A stretch of 64,000 bases of DNA from Boletus sp. NGJ (Eukaryota > Basidiomycota > Agaricomycetes > Boletales > Boletaceae), in contig JAGTXK010000055.1 in NCBI GenBank assembly GCA_019096195.1, forward strand, positions 1,798,001 through 1,862,000. The letters are read 5' to 3'. Positions 1 to 12,421 of the stretch are shown one piece after another (the stretch's first letter is position 1; each line of letters begins with the position of its first letter). Below the pieces are notes generated by a model that searched no databases, had not been told where the DNA came from, and saw nothing but the letters and a program-made list of their open reading frames with translations. Position numbers and translations under genes: made by a program.

Positions 1-3000
1 ACTCCTCGCGTTTGGTTACACGGTTGAGCAGCTCAATCTTCTTATGCTTCCCATGGTCGAGAATGGCAAGGAAGCGTTAGGCTCCATGGGGAACGACGCA
101 CCCATAGCAGCAATGGCCACGCAACCTCGTATCATTTATGACTATTTCCGTCAGCTATTCGCCCAGGTCACCAACCCACCAATAGATCCATTGCGAGAGA
201 GCATCGTTATGTCACTTGAAGCATACGTCGGACCCGAGGGCAATCTTCTGGAGATGAAGCCAGAACAGTGCCACCGCATTCTTCTTCCTTCTCCGTTGAT
301 GTCTCTCGAGGAAATGAATGCGATGAAAAACCTGAAGGCCGCCTACGTTACCTGGCCATCAATCACAATCGACATAACTTTCCAGAAGGAGGAAGGCATC
401 CCCGGGTACCAGCTGGCATTACAACGCGTCTACAGCGAGGCAGCACAGGCCATCGAGGACGGTATCAAAGTCATTATTTTGTCCGATCGCGCCACTGGGC
501 CCTCTCGTGTACCTCTGTCCGCGTTGGTTGCGTGTGGTGGGGTTCATCATCACCTCGTGCTGCAAAAGAAGCGTGCGAAGGTTGCATTAATGGTTGAAAC
601 AGCCGAGGCTCGCGAAGTGCACCACCTTTGCGTTCTCGTTGGGTATGGGGCGGATGCCGTTTGCCCGTGGTTGATGCTTGAAACAATACATAAAGTTGGT
701 CGAGAAGGGCTGTAAGTTGACAAAGCACAGGCTCTGTTTTGTGGCGAGGATTCACAATTTTACAGCATCAAGGGTGGTGAAAAGACCGTCAAGGATTTGA
801 TTACCAACTATCGAAACTCTATCGACAACGGAATTCTCAAGGTTATGTCGAAAATGGGTATTTCCACTCTCCAGTCATACAAGGGAGCCCAGATTTTCGA
901 AGCCCTCGGCCTGCACAGCGAAGTGGTGGAACGTTGCTTTACCGGGACAGCGTCACGAGTTCAGGGCACGACATTTGATTTACTGGCACTCGATGCCTTT
1001 GAGCTTCATGAACGCGGTTGGCCTTCCCGAGAGACCATCTTACCGCCTGGTATGCCTGAGTCAGGCGAGTATCACTGGCGGGATGGTGGCGAGGCCCACA
1101 TCAACGATCCTGTGGGCATCGCCAGTTTGCAAGACGCCGTCAGGGAGAAGAACCAGGCCGCATACGATACATATGCTCGCAACGCCAACGAGCAAGCCAA
1201 GCGCATCCACTTGCGTGGCTTACTTGATTTCCGGCTAGAAAACGCGATGCCAATTCCTATTGAACAAGTCGAGCCCTGGAATGAGATTGTCCGGCGTTTC
1301 GTTACAGGGGCTATGTCTTACGGATCGATTTCCATGGAGGCCCACTCTACTCTAGCCGTCGCTATGAATCGACTTGGCGGCAAGTCGAACACAGGTGAAG
1401 GTGGGGAGGATGCGGAAAGGTCGCAAGTCCTCCCTAACGGAGACATGATGCGATCCGCGATCAAACAGGTTGCCTCTGGTCGCTTCGGCGTCACGTCTAA
1501 CTACCTGGCTGATGCAGACGAACTACAAATCAAAATGGCACAGGGCGCAAAACCTGGCGAAGGTGGTGAGCTCCCGGGCCACAAGGTTTCGGTTTCGATT
1601 GCTCGCACTCGTCATTCGACTGCTGGTGTTGGCCTAATCTCCCCTCCTCCCCATCACGATATATACTCTATCGAGGACCTTAAGCAGCTTATTTACGATC
1701 TGAAATGCTCGAATCCTCGCGCGCGCGTCTCGGTGAAACTTGTCTCAGAAGTCGGTGTAGGCATCGTCGCCAGCGGCGTCGCAAAAGCCAAGGCGGATCA
1801 TATCCTGATTTCTGGTCACGATGGCGGCACCGGTGCCTCTCGCTGGACTGGTATCAAGTATGCTGGTCTACCATGGGAACTTGGCCTCGCAGAAACACAC
1901 CAAACTCTCGTTTTGAACGACCTCCGGGGTCGCGTAACTGTTCAAACGGATGGTCAGATTCGGACTGGTCGTGATATAGCAATTGCTTGCTTGCTTGGTG
2001 CAGAGGAGTGGGGCTTTGCTACGACACCTCTCATTGCAATGGGCTGCATCATGATGCGCAAGTGCCACTGTAAGTCTTCTTTTTTCTGTGCTCAGCGTCT
2101 CTTGCCTACGGTTGCCTTCACAGTGAATACCTGTCCTGTTGGTATCGCTACTCAAGATCCTCAGCTTCGGGCGAAATTTGCCGGTCAGCCTGAGCAGGTT
2201 ATCAACTTCTTCTACTACCTCGCGGAGGAACTTCGCACCATCATGGCGAAGCTCGGGTTCCGCACGATCAACGAGATGGTTGGGCGTGCTGACATGCTCA
2301 AGATCGACGAGAAACTCCGCACGACCAAGACCGCTAACCTTGATCTCTCCGCCGTGCTTAAGCCCGCATGGCAGATGCGCCCTGGCGCAGCCACGTACCG
2401 TGTTCGTCAGCAAGACCACAAGCTTTACATCCGCCTTGACAACAAGTTTATCGACGAATCGGAGCCTGCGCTTACCAAAGGTCTTCCTGTTCACATCGAG
2501 TGCGAAGTGACGAACACCGACCGTGCTCTGGGCACCTCTCTGTCTCATCGTGTCTCAAAATTGTATGGCGAAGATGGCTTACCCAAGGATACTATCCACA
2601 TTCGCATGCGCGGGTCTGCTGGTCAATCCTGTGGCGCATTCCTCGCTCCCGGGATCACGATTGAGCTGGAAGGTGACGCCAATGACTACGTTGGCAAAGG
2701 GCTCTCCGGGGGACGCCTTATCGTATATCCACCAAAGCAGTCGACATTCAAAGCAGAGGAAAACATCATTATAGGCAATGTGTGCTTGTACGGCGCGACA
2801 TCAGGCGAAGCATTCATTCGAGGTGTTGCTGCAGAGCGTTTCGCTGTTCGAAACTCTGGTGCGAACGCCGTTGTTGAAGGCACTGGGGATCACGGCTGCG
2901 AATACATGACTGGCGGGCGAGTTGTCGTTCTTGGCAATACCGGTCGTAATTTCGCTGCAGGAATGAGTGGAGGAATAGCTTATGTTCTCGACACAGCTCA

Positions 3001-5494
3001 CACATTCTCCTCCAAGGTTAACATGGAGATGGTAGAACTTGGCAAAGTTACGGATCCGAAGGAGATCGCTTCTCTTCGTAGTCTTGTCGAGGACCATCGT
3101 CACTATACTGGCTCAGAGGTCGCCAACCGCGTTCTGCACGATTTCCATCATCTCCTTCCTCTTTTTGTCCGGGTCATGCCTCTGGATTACAAACGTGTCC
3201 TGGAAGAGCAAGCTGCGAAAGAGAAGGAAGAGAAGATGCGCTTGAACTTTATTGATCTCATTCCTTCCCGAACAGCTAGCCAGGTCGATCTCGCTTCCGA
3301 GGGTCTCGAAGATCTTCTACTCCCCAAGGAACCTACTCCGAACGTTACTAATGTCTTCAAACGCCATGAACCTGCCGTCGGTGACATAGAGGATTCCCTC
3401 GTTGACGAATCGACTACCAAGCAACGACTTCACAAATTGGATAAAGTTCGCGGGTTCATGAAGTATCAGCGACTCAACGAGGCGTACAGACCTCCCCGAA
3501 AGCGGGTCAAAGACTGGAAAGAGATCTCTACTCGTCTTACGGAAAGCGAACTCAAGTATCAATCCTCTCGATGCATGGACTGCGGCGTTCCATTCTGTCA
3601 GTCAGACACTGGATGTCCAATTTCTAATGTCATTCCCAAATGGAACGATCTGGTCTTCAAGGGACAGTGGAAGGATGCACTGAATCGGCTGCTTTTGACG
3701 AACAACTTCCCCGAGTTCACGGGACGCGTCTGTCCTGCTCCATGTGAGGGCGCATGTGTTTTGGGAATCAACGAGCAACCTGTTGGCATCAAGAGCATCG
3801 AGTGTGCTATTATCGACAAGGTGAGGTTGTCTTGACCATAGACGATCTGCTTACGCGCTGAGCATCGGAACCCAGGGCTTTGAGATGGGGTGGATGGCTC
3901 CTGACGCGCCGTCGTTTCGCACGGGCAAGAAGATTGCCATCATTGGATCTGGACCCGCAGGCCTTGCTTGCGCTGACCAACTGAACAAGGCCGGTCATTT
4001 CGTTAGCGTATATGACCGCAATGATCGCATGGGTGGCCTTCTGATGTATGGCATCCCTAAGTAAGTGGTATCAATACATGTCCTCTTGCGTTGCTAAACT
4101 ATTCTTAGCATGAAGCTTGATAAGGCGATCGTACAGCGGCGGGTAGACCTCATGGCTGCCGAGGGTATTGTAAGCACCACATTGAATATGATTTGCCTCC
4201 GCTGTCACTGATACCATATAAGACGTTCGTGCCAAATGCCCATGTCGGTGTTAATGTCGACGCGGCCGCGTTACATGAAGAGAATGATGCCGTCGTCGTC
4301 TGCACTGGCGCAACTTGGCCACGAGACCTGAAGATTCCCAACCGAAACGTCGACGGTATCCACTTCGCCATGGAATTCCTTCAGGTAGGCTGGTTTCCAT
4401 TTCGGTCATTCCCTTACTGATCTTTTTTAGCTGAATACAAAATCCCTTTTGGACTCTGAGTTACAAAACGGTGCTTACCTTGATGCCAGAGGAAAAGACG
4501 TTATCGTGATTGGCGGCGGTGATACTGGTAATGATTGTATTGGCACATCCATGCGTCATGGCGCGAAGTCTGTGACAAACTTCGAGTTGTTGCCCAAGCC
4601 ACCTGGTTCCCGAGGAAGGGACAATCCATGGCCACAATGGCCTCGGTGGGTTGTATTGACATTTAGTTATGCGCACTGCTGATTATTGGTGTGCGGTACA
4701 GGATATTCAGGACTGATTATGGACACACTGAAGTTGCAGCCCATTTTGGCAGTGGTAAGTAATAAACGTTGCTCCATAATCGTCACTGGAGTTGTTTTTA
4801 GATCCCCGTGAATACTGCATTTCCACCAAAGAGTTTGTTTTGGATGAGGGTGGAAAGTTGAAAGGATTGAATACCAGTGTGTATCTTGTATGGATATTTG
4901 GCTATCGTCTGACTGGCCTGTGATTACCTCAGTTCGCGTTGAGTGGACCAAAGATTCTGGAGGTCGCTGGAAGATGGAGGAAGTTCCTGGCTCGGAGAAA
5001 TTCTTCCCAGCCCAACTAGTCCTCCTTGCTCTTGGCTTCCTTGGGCCTCAGACCGAAGCTGTCAACGCTCTTGGTGTGAAACAGGACGGACGTTCGAATA
5101 TTCAAACTCCCAACAAAGTACGTTTGATTGTCATGCATTCGAGTAGAGTTAACACCTCCCTTAGAAGTACGTGACAAGTGTCGAGGGTGTTTTTGCTGCT
5201 GGGGACTGTCGCCGAGGACAATCCCTTATCGTTTGGGGTATCAAGTAAGCGGTTTCGAGCGGTATATATTCCAGGTACTCAAGATTGAATATCTTTAGTG
5301 AGGGTCGTGGGGCGGCCGCTGAAGTGGATGCGTGGCTCAGCGATGGGTCCACCCGACTGCCCAGTGCGGGTGGTATCAAAGCTAGGGCAAGTATACATCG
5401 CACTCGGGTCGTGATCTTAGCTGACGGTTTGACAAAACAGACGTTCGTGCCACCTCCGAGCAAGTTGCCCAACAATACAAAAGTCGAAATGTAA
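1..5494 (+). CDS. GLT1: NADH-dependent glutamate synthase (GOGAT), 3' part
   Basis: Single-chain glutamate synthase makes two glutamates from glutamine and 2-oxoglutarate using NADH. The window opens inside the gene: the N-terminal amidotransferase domain is missing and the first complete codon starts at base 2. Visible in order: central domain (to about 700), FMN-binding synthase domain with the 3Fe-4S cysteines (MRKCH, then [10 protein letters not shown]), GXGXG beta-helix (about 2500-3000), Fer4-type cysteine region ([20 protein letters not shown]) and the NAD/FAD part ([22 protein letters not shown]). Exons: 2-711, 766-2069, 2124-3820, 3876-4060, 4109-4169, 4223-4384, 4431-4645, 4702-4754, 4802-4876, 4933-5117, 5165-5244, 5299-5386, 5441-5494. 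They total 4869 nt, exactly 1623 codons. The last intron appears to be GC-AG. Yeast Glt1 is about 2145 residues, so roughly 520 are off the left edge. Confidence 0.96.
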
Positions 5495-5921
5495 CTATCA
5501 AAGGTGCGCTGGTTGTGCGAGATCGTATCATCGAAGCACGGGGATGGCGTCATCTAGAAGTTGTCGTGTCACTTAGAGGCGATCAAGCCAGATACCACAT
5601 TAGTTCTTCGCATTTGCCTGATCAATAATTACAAGGTTGGTTGTGATATAGTAGCCATATCGTTAAGTACTTCCACGATCATGTTGCTACCATTGAATAC
5701 TGAATCCTCGCGTTCGACGTTCAAGATATCTAGTTTTGTCGTAAGAGTGCAACAACACGACCAAAGTCTCGTCGCACAGCTACTGACATGGGAGTCCATT
5801 ACCAACAAGGGGCTGGCGTTGCCACGGTAGTTTGGCACAGGAACCCAACCTTGTCTAAACATAAGAAGATAACACATTCGTATAATAAGCATATTGCACA
5901 ACTAAATCGCGCGCAGACACT
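5495..5921. other. Tail-to-tail intergenic region, no gene seen
   Basis: About 430 bases between the convergent stop codons of GLT1 and ECO1. Only short open frames without family resemblance are present. It presumably holds the two 3' UTRs. Confidence 0.6.
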
Positions 5922-6889
5922 CTATTCTTCGTAGATGCGAACAAAACCTTTGCCCCACTTTTCCATCACGGCACAGCCTCCGGCGGTTGGTTGTGTGAAG
6001 GCGACTTGGCCTTTGGTAGGGTCCAGCGGACAGCCATGTATAAAAGTAGCGGCAGCAGCAGACAGTAAGTGAGATGCGATGCCTTGGCGCCGATGCGCCG
6101 AAGGAACAAATAGTCGGGGTATTCCAAGCGGAGTGGGCAGTGGGCTGGGGTGACAAAATAGACCGGAATTCGTATCAACGGCTACGAGGGACCGCGTGTT
6201 GGAGGGAGAGCGATCAGAGTTTCCACGCCGGCCTTGAGCGCCGTCTGAGATTATGGCCTCCGAAGTGGCGATTGCCATGGCAGTCGAGATACGTTGAGCA
6301 ATGACACAGCCCACGATCTTTTCTCGGTGAGAATTTGATGTAGGTGGGCGCAGGAAGAGATATGCTTTGGAGGACTTGAGGATTGAGTCAGTCAAGGGTG
6401 GGGACGCAAGAGCTAAATTGATGGTTTCCATCAAATGGGCGAGCTAGGATGTCGTCAACATGGAGAAGCTGGGTGCTATTATGAGCGGACCTTTGTTCCG
6501 ATTTTTCCACCGATACTCGCGGGGAAGCAGATGATACGGCCCTTTGTGCCATCTCTGAGCTTGACACTGGTGACAACTTCGTCCACGCAGGCTTTGAGAA
6601 CCTCGCGTTCCTCTTCTTTCCCCCACTCCATGCCCCTCTGTACTCGGCCACAGTGAGAGCGGTGCAGCGCCTCGTCGTCAGGGGCACCCTTTGTGTAGGA
6701 AAGATGGCAAAGTGAGCACGTCCTGAGGACGGAGGAGTCGAGGGAAAAATGGAGCTGGGTGAGGGACTGCTGGTTGGTGCGCGGTGCTCCTGGCTTGCGT
6801 TTTGAGGGTGCGAGACGCTTCCTGGGCTGGGGGACATTTTCGTTTTGGATTGGCCGTTTGAGTGCACGGGCAGAGTATGTCCTGGTCAT
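5922..6889 (-). CDS. ECO1: Cohesin acetyltransferase ECO1/ESCO
   Basis: Eco1 acetylates the cohesin subunit Smc3 during S phase to establish sister-chromatid cohesion. Two exons (6889-6491 and 6443-5922) join across a 47-nt intron into 306 residues. The N-terminus is basic and is followed by a PIP-box-like stretch (SLTQLHFSL). Next comes the single C2H2 finger typical of the family (CSLCHLSY, then LHRSHCGR). The C-terminal GNAT half has the acetyl-CoA loop HRRQGIASHLL and the family ending around VAFTQPTAGG and EKWGKGFVRIYEE. The length fits fungal Eco1 proteins. The start at 6889 is the first in-frame ATG, lying 247 bp from the divergent GH5 start, so the promoter is probably shared. Identity is supported by both the finger and the acetyltransferase domain. 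Confidence 0.92.
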
Positions 6890-7136
6890 GATAGATCGAG
6901 TGAACGCGTCGCGTCTATTGGGATCATGTGCTCGCCGCGATCACGTGGTACACAATTTAATTTAATTAATCTCCGGCAAACTCCGCGGTGTCCGGCGATA
7001 GAAAGCCGTTCCTCGGCGCTCCTGATCCGTGTCCATAATAATTCCCTTGAAAACGAGGCCGCTCCCTCGCCTTACACGCCCACCGTCGTTTACTGATATT
7101 CGTGGTTCAGCCCAGTTTCAGATTCAACCCTGCATC

Positions 7137-9909
7137 ATGTTTCAGAGCCGTGTCGATGGTGCACACTCACCCAACATTCCTTACGACCCCTTGACACGCG
7201 ACCCGAGAGACACCGCCTATCACGATCCCCCCTCTCCTCACTCGCCAAGCTTTGAAACACACCCTGTCGAACTCACTACCTTTCCTGAAGCTATGTCCGA
7301 GGGTGCAATACCCCCGCGGTTTCTCCCCGCTTCCCGCTATTTCGACAGTAACAGCAACTACCGCGATTCAATCGTATCGCACAACACCTTCCACAGCGCA
7401 CCCTCCGCCCCAAACTCCTCTGTCTACGCGCTTCAACCTGATTATGCAGGTGCGGAACACGTTGAGTACCAGGATGACCCGACCTCTGGCACGACGTATC
7501 CTTCCGGCTCCCCTCATTATCTCGGGGAGAAACGGACTGCTTATTCCTCACCCCGTACAAAGTCAAAGCGTGGTATAATCATGTTCGCATCCATCGCTGC
7601 AGTATTAGCCGTCATCCTTGCAGTTCTCCTCCCTGTGTACTTCTTGGTTATCAAGCCAAAGTCGAACAACAATGCCGCGGCCAGTGCCCCGGGTACAACA
7701 TCAGGCAGTGGCACTGGCAGTGGTACTAATGCTATAGTCACGGGAGGAAATGGTAGCACCATCACTACTGAAAATGGGACCACCTTCACCTACATCAATC
7801 ACTTCGGCGGTAAATGGTACTGGGATCCGAATGACCCGTTTAACAACAACGCCCAACCGAATTCCTGGACACCCCCTCTTAATCAAACGTTTAATTTTGG
7901 TACCGATAAGATATTCGGGTTTGTCTTTCTCGACGACGGTTCATCTTCCCCGCCTGACGCCTGTCTGCTACTACAGCGTCAACCTCGGCGGTTGGCTAGT
8001 CACAGAACCAGTGAGTTTTCGGTATCAGCAGCGCGGTTTTAGCTAACCTCTTGTCCGCAGTTTATGCAAGTGTTTATCCCTTTGTATGCGATTTACCCTG
8101 CACAGTTAACGTCGTTGGCACAGTTCCCCTGCCCTCTTTGAAAAGTATCAGGATACGTCACCTCCGGCCGTTGACGAATGGACTTTGAGTGAAGCCATGG
8201 CAGCCGACACTGCCAGCGGTGGTCTCGCTCAGTTAGAGGCTCATTATCAGTCGTTCATTGTGGGAGACCGTCTTGCAAATTGGGTGTTTTGCCGTCTCTT
8301 ACCCTCTTGACAGACAGAGCAAGATTTTGCGCAAATCGCAGGTGCTGGGCTCAACTTTGTCAGAATTCCTCTTCCATATTGGGCCATTGAGACTCGTGCT
8401 GGCGAACCTTTCCTCGCCAAAACCTCTTGGCAGTAAGCTTCTTCATAAAGAAGTATGCTTCTCTTGGGCTGACAGATCAAAGATACTTCCTTAAGGCGAT
8501 TCAGTGGGCTCGTAAATACGGCCTTCGCATTAACCTCGACTTCCACGCCCTCCCTGGCAGTCAGAATGGCTGGAACCACTCTGGAAAGCTCGGCTCTATC
8601 AACGTGCTTAATGGACCGATGGGATTGGCAAATGCGCAGCGATCTTTGGATTATATTCGGATAATTGCCGAATTCATCTCCCAGCCTGAGTATCGTGACG
8701 TTGTGGTTATGTTCGGAATAACCAACGAACCTCAAGGAACTACGGTTGGCCAAGATGCATTGTCCAGATAGTTGGTGTTGTTTTCCACCGAATATCACGA
8801 GTTTGTACGACTGATATTTCTTTCTAGTTATCTCCAGGCATACCAGGACGTCCGAATGGCGTCTGGTGTAGGGAAAGGGAATGGACCCTATGTATCATTC
8901 CATGATGGCTTCTTTGCGCTTTCAGAATGGGCTGGTTTCCTACCTAATGCCGACCGAATTGCTCTCGATGATCATCCTTATATTTGTTTCGAAGAACAGT
9001 CTGCTGCCCCAATGTCATCATACGCTCAGACACCTTGCAACACTTGGGCCTCGAATTTCAATACATCAATGGGTGCTTTCGGTCTCTCAGCTGCAGGTGA
9101 ATTCAGCAATGCAGTCACGGATTGTGGATTGTGGGTCAATGGCGTGGGTCTCGGGACACGCTATGAGGGAAATTACACCGGCATATGGCCTGTCATAGGT
9201 AGTTGCACTCCATGGACTGACTGGCAAAATTGGAACACCACGATGAAGACGGGCATCACGAACTTCGCGATGGCAAGTATGGATGCTCTCCAGGTGCGTG
9301 TTTTCACCTTGTGCTTGAGTTACCCCATCATAAACCACATGACAGAATTGGTTTTTTTGGACCTGGAAAATTGGTGCTTCTTCGGTCACTGGTGTCGTCG
9401 AAGCGCCACAATGGTCATATTCCCTAGGGTTACAAAATGGCTGGATGCCCCTCGACCCCCGGACAGCTTCCGGAATATGTGCTGACCAAGGCGTATGGAG
9501 TCCACCACTTCAGCCCTGGCAAACAGGGGGTGCGGGTGCGGGTCAAATCGCAGCCTCGGTCATTCAGGAGTACACCTGGCCACCCGCAACTATCAGCAAT
9601 GCCGGAGCGGTGACTTCACTCCCTTCCTACACCCCTACTGGCACCGTCGCTACGTTGCCACCACCTACTTTCACTGTCAACTCTGGCAAGTCGGTCACAA
9701 CCGCGAACGCGGGGAAGGGCTGGCAGAATGCCTCTGACACTGCTGGAGAGATGGTTGCCATTGCGACATGTAGCTACCTTGATCCTTGGATTGGTCCGAG
9801 TGCAGCGCCTCCTTCACCTTTGTGCCAGAGTGGAAAAGCTGCCCGCGCTGTCGCCAGGTCTACAATCACCACTGCCCCTCACGTGCCACGATCTCGTAGA
9901 TTCCCTTAA
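7137..9909 (+). CDS. Membrane-anchored GH5 exo-beta-1,3-glucanase (type II)
   Basis: Glucan 1,3-beta-glucosidase of GH5 subfamily 9 (ExgD-like), acting on cell-wall beta-1,3-glucan. The start is the first ATG at 7137. About 140 mostly polar, Ser/Pro-rich residues precede a membrane anchor (IIMFASIAAVLAVILAVLLP and following). A Gly/Ser/Thr linker and then the catalytic domain follow, so the enzyme faces outwards. Family signatures: GVNLGGWLVTEP, DEWTLSEAM, LDFHALPGSQNGWNHSG, the acid/base Glu in GITNEPQG, and the nucleophile Glu in SAAGEFSNAVTDCG. The coding sequence is broken by several introns of about 50 nt (for example near 7919-7978, 8011-8060, 8259-8310, 8432-8482, 8774-8835 and 9295-9345). 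I am less sure of the splicing around 8061-8130. The C-terminus is a Thr/Ser/Pro-rich tail. Confidence 0.92.
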
Positions 9910-10164
9910 CGTTTTCGCCTCGAGACAATACCTTCTTGCGTGGATTACTGGTTATCGGACATTCGGGTTTGTTTTCGGTATTCCCTCGTTCTCAATACCT
10001 CATGGACTCTTGAACTGATACTGCCATATACTCTAAATATCCCAAATTTGCCTTGGTTTTCTGAGTATATATATCACTGTACATTATTACTTAAAGATGA
10101 GGAACAGTTGATGGGTAACTTACCACTAGATGACGAACGACTGGCAGGCGACGGTCATTAATGA

Positions 10165-10603
10165 TCAGTGTTCCCCACTTGTGGTGGCGTAGCGATCTTC
10201 AAGGTCTTCCTGCCCACCGAAGCCACCTTCAAAATCGTGCTCGGCATTTGTACCCTCTTGCTGAGCACGAATGGCAGAAAGTTGGGTTTGCTCCTGTGGT
10301 CCAGGTCGGTCTGTCAACATCGGGGACAGGGGAGTCACCGCAACCACCACGAGGACAGGGTTACCTTTTCGTGCACATGTCTAGCTTCTTCCCCTCGTTC
10401 CTTGGATTTCCATGCGTCGTCCTAAAACGAGAAAAGAACAGGTGTCAAGAAGCTGTAACGAGATCTCAAACGAAGACATTTGGTAACTTGTGCACCTGCC
10501 ATGCCAGCCGTGTGGATGGGTGTAAAATTGTATAGATTTGGACGACGATGAAGATGAGCGCTTGAGTAGCTAGCCGTGCACGACGTGTCACACGTGCTGC
10601 CAT
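10165..10603 (-). CDS. Small single-pass membrane protein, 97 aa, three exons
   Basis: I do not recognise the family. Three exons (10603-10496, 10421-10365, 10293-10165; 108, 57 and 129 nt) join in phase to 97 codons plus a stop. The protein starts MAARVTRRARLATQ, a basic N-terminus, followed by a hydrophobic segment (ALIFIVVQIYTIL). A charged linker (DDAWKSKERGEEARHVHEK) and a Gln/Glu/Gly-rich acidic tail ending DLEDRYATTSGEH follow. The basic start and single hydrophobic segment would suit a mitochondrial or ER membrane subunit, but that is inference. Introns have usable GT/AG sites (GTGCAC..TTTTAG and GTAACC..CCACAG). A nearer acceptor at 10311-10312 would give a different, less protein-like tail. 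No exon is long enough to stand out alone. Confidence 0.5.
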
Positions 10604-10930
10604 AATGGGGGTGCTAATAGCTATGAAATTATATTGCGGTCAGCGCAAGTTGACACTACAGCATTGCTTGCCCCGCGGACAGCTCATGTCGACGCGTGTG
10701 TTCCGGTGTCAGATGAAGAAAGAGAGATTTATTGCTCTTGTGCCTTCGACAATATAATGTAGGGTGCTCCCAACGTGACAGCCCTGCTGCCACGCTAATA
10801 ATGGTACAAAATAGCTGAAACCTCTGACGAATACCAAGGACCATGTACACATCAAGGAGTGTGACGTCGCTAAACCATGGCAGATGGTAACGTCGGTAGA
10901 TAATCATAAACCTGGAAAAGAAATCCGCCT
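10604..10930. other. Intergenic, no gene seen
   Basis: About 330 bases between the start of the small membrane protein gene and the stop of the next minus-strand gene. Open frames here are short and low in plausibility. It probably holds the promoter of the small gene and the 3' UTR of the upstream one. Confidence 0.5.
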
Positions 10931-12062
10931 TCAGGATGATAGAACAGTGATCGGGCTACTAAAAACCCGTCTTGGCGGATGGCCACGTCGACCGGCGCGC
11001 TTGACTGCAGACCGAGAAATTTTGGCACATGACCAGACCGCTTCTCTGGGTGACTGAGGTGGGCGAGTATCCTGCTGTAGTGACGTGTGACGATGTGGTC
11101 GGGGTATCGATGAATTATGAATAGGGTATTTTCCAGGGAATATTGGCTGTGATGTATCGGGGGACAAGCACGTATGCGACGACCGCAGGGGAAGAGTAGA
11201 ATGGACTTTTGTGGCAAATTGAGAAGCGGTGGATACAGAACTGAGTGTTGACTCGCATAACGTTTTCAGGTCAGCAGAACTCTTAGGCAGAGCGTTGGCC
11301 AAGTCCACTAGAGTACGAAGTGAAGAACGAGGGGACAAGTTGGATAACAGTGGGGTGGGGGTGGCAAGGATGCCGAGTTCGTGTGAAGCCTGGAGAACCC
11401 GTTAAAATACGTGTTGAATGACTAGGGAATTCGATACAGACCTTTGAAAGCCCTAACGAAGAGATGGAAGGGAAATGTGACGGCACGTGATCAGCATCAC
11501 GGAAAGCACGGCGGAGGTCTTTGAGGCCTGAAACGCGTCTTAACTTCGACACTTGAGCTACCGGTGGTTCTTCGACAGCTTTACGAGGCTGGTTTTCGTC
11601 CACATCAACGACATCCTCACATGTAGCAGGTATTGACATGATTACGGAAGCAATACGGGCGCGAAGCCTCTGTGTGCGCTGAGCAGTCATTTGGCCAGGT
11701 TCATGTAGCGGGTAGAGAGAGCAAGATTGACGCGACTCTGACAATTCTAAAGAAGCGTAATTGGCATCAGTCAAGAGCCGGTTCGCAGGTAGTAATAGAG
11801 ACGCACGAGATAGGAGTGTTGCAGATGATGCGCTACGTCGGTCCAGATCACCGTCGAGAGTGATATCATCCAAGGAGTCTAAAAGGTTGACATTGTCGAG
11901 ATCGTCTCGCGAGGAAGAACCATTGGGTAGTAGTGAGGTTGAACTACAAATCCTGGGATGCCGTGTCCGTGTCGATGAACCGGCGCGTCGTAAAGAGGAA
12001 GAGTCCAGCAGACAATGCTGCTTGCGAGGTCGAGTAGCTAGGAAGTCGTTCTGGTACGACAT
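10931..12062 (-). CDS. Uncharacterised Ser/Arg-rich protein, two exons
   Basis: I do not recognise this protein. Two exons (12062-11442 and 11389-10931) join across a 52-nt GT-AG intron into 359 residues. It begins MSYQNDFLATRPRKQH, is rich in Ser, Arg and Leu, and has an acidic patch (DDLDNVNLLDSLDDITLDGD). A more ordered-looking middle (KLRRVSGLKDLRRAFRDAD) leads into a Ser/Pro/His-rich tail. No transmembrane segment, signal peptide or catalytic motif is visible. It looks like a largely disordered regulatory protein. The C-terminus is uncertain: other frames between 10870 and 11220 also read as plausible protein, so a further intron is possible. Its start faces OMA1 across 359 bp. Confidence 0.55.
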
Positions 12063-12421
12063 TTCTTTCCTGTGAATGGAGTAGCTGGTAGTGGTACAGG
12101 TTGATGTTGGGCCTGCCAGGTGGTGCGAACGTAAGTTGATATTCGGTTATTAAACGGCCCCACGAGCCTGATGAACCTGGGAATTTGGAGCCCCATGATT
12201 CATCAGGACCGTTGAGAAGTCCGTCGTATTCCGGGAAGCGATGGTGTGTTACTAGAGCTCTCAGTCATGGCAGTCATGGCATATCGTTCGATGCCCCGGT
12301 GAAGAGGAAATGGGTTTAACTCTACCATGGTCTGGGTCAGCCAAGCTGATCTTTGTTTGGCATTGGCTTGTGACGCTAAGATACACCCGGCGCTTATTAC
12401 GTACACAAAGTTGATATCACC
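12063..12421. promoter_or_regulatory. Divergent promoter region between unknown gene and OMA1
   Basis: The 359 bases separate two start codons pointing away from each other and contain no supported gene. It must hold both promoters and 5' UTRs. I see no clear TATA box or named element. Confidence 0.5.

Noticed and set aside
1868-2548. 226-codon minus-strand frame inside GLT1
   Set aside because: It is a shadow of the strongly conserved GOGAT coding sequence on the other strand.
10161-10535. 124-codon plus-strand frame
   Set aside because: It is antisense to the three-exon membrane protein, whose spliced product is more protein-like and phase-consistent.
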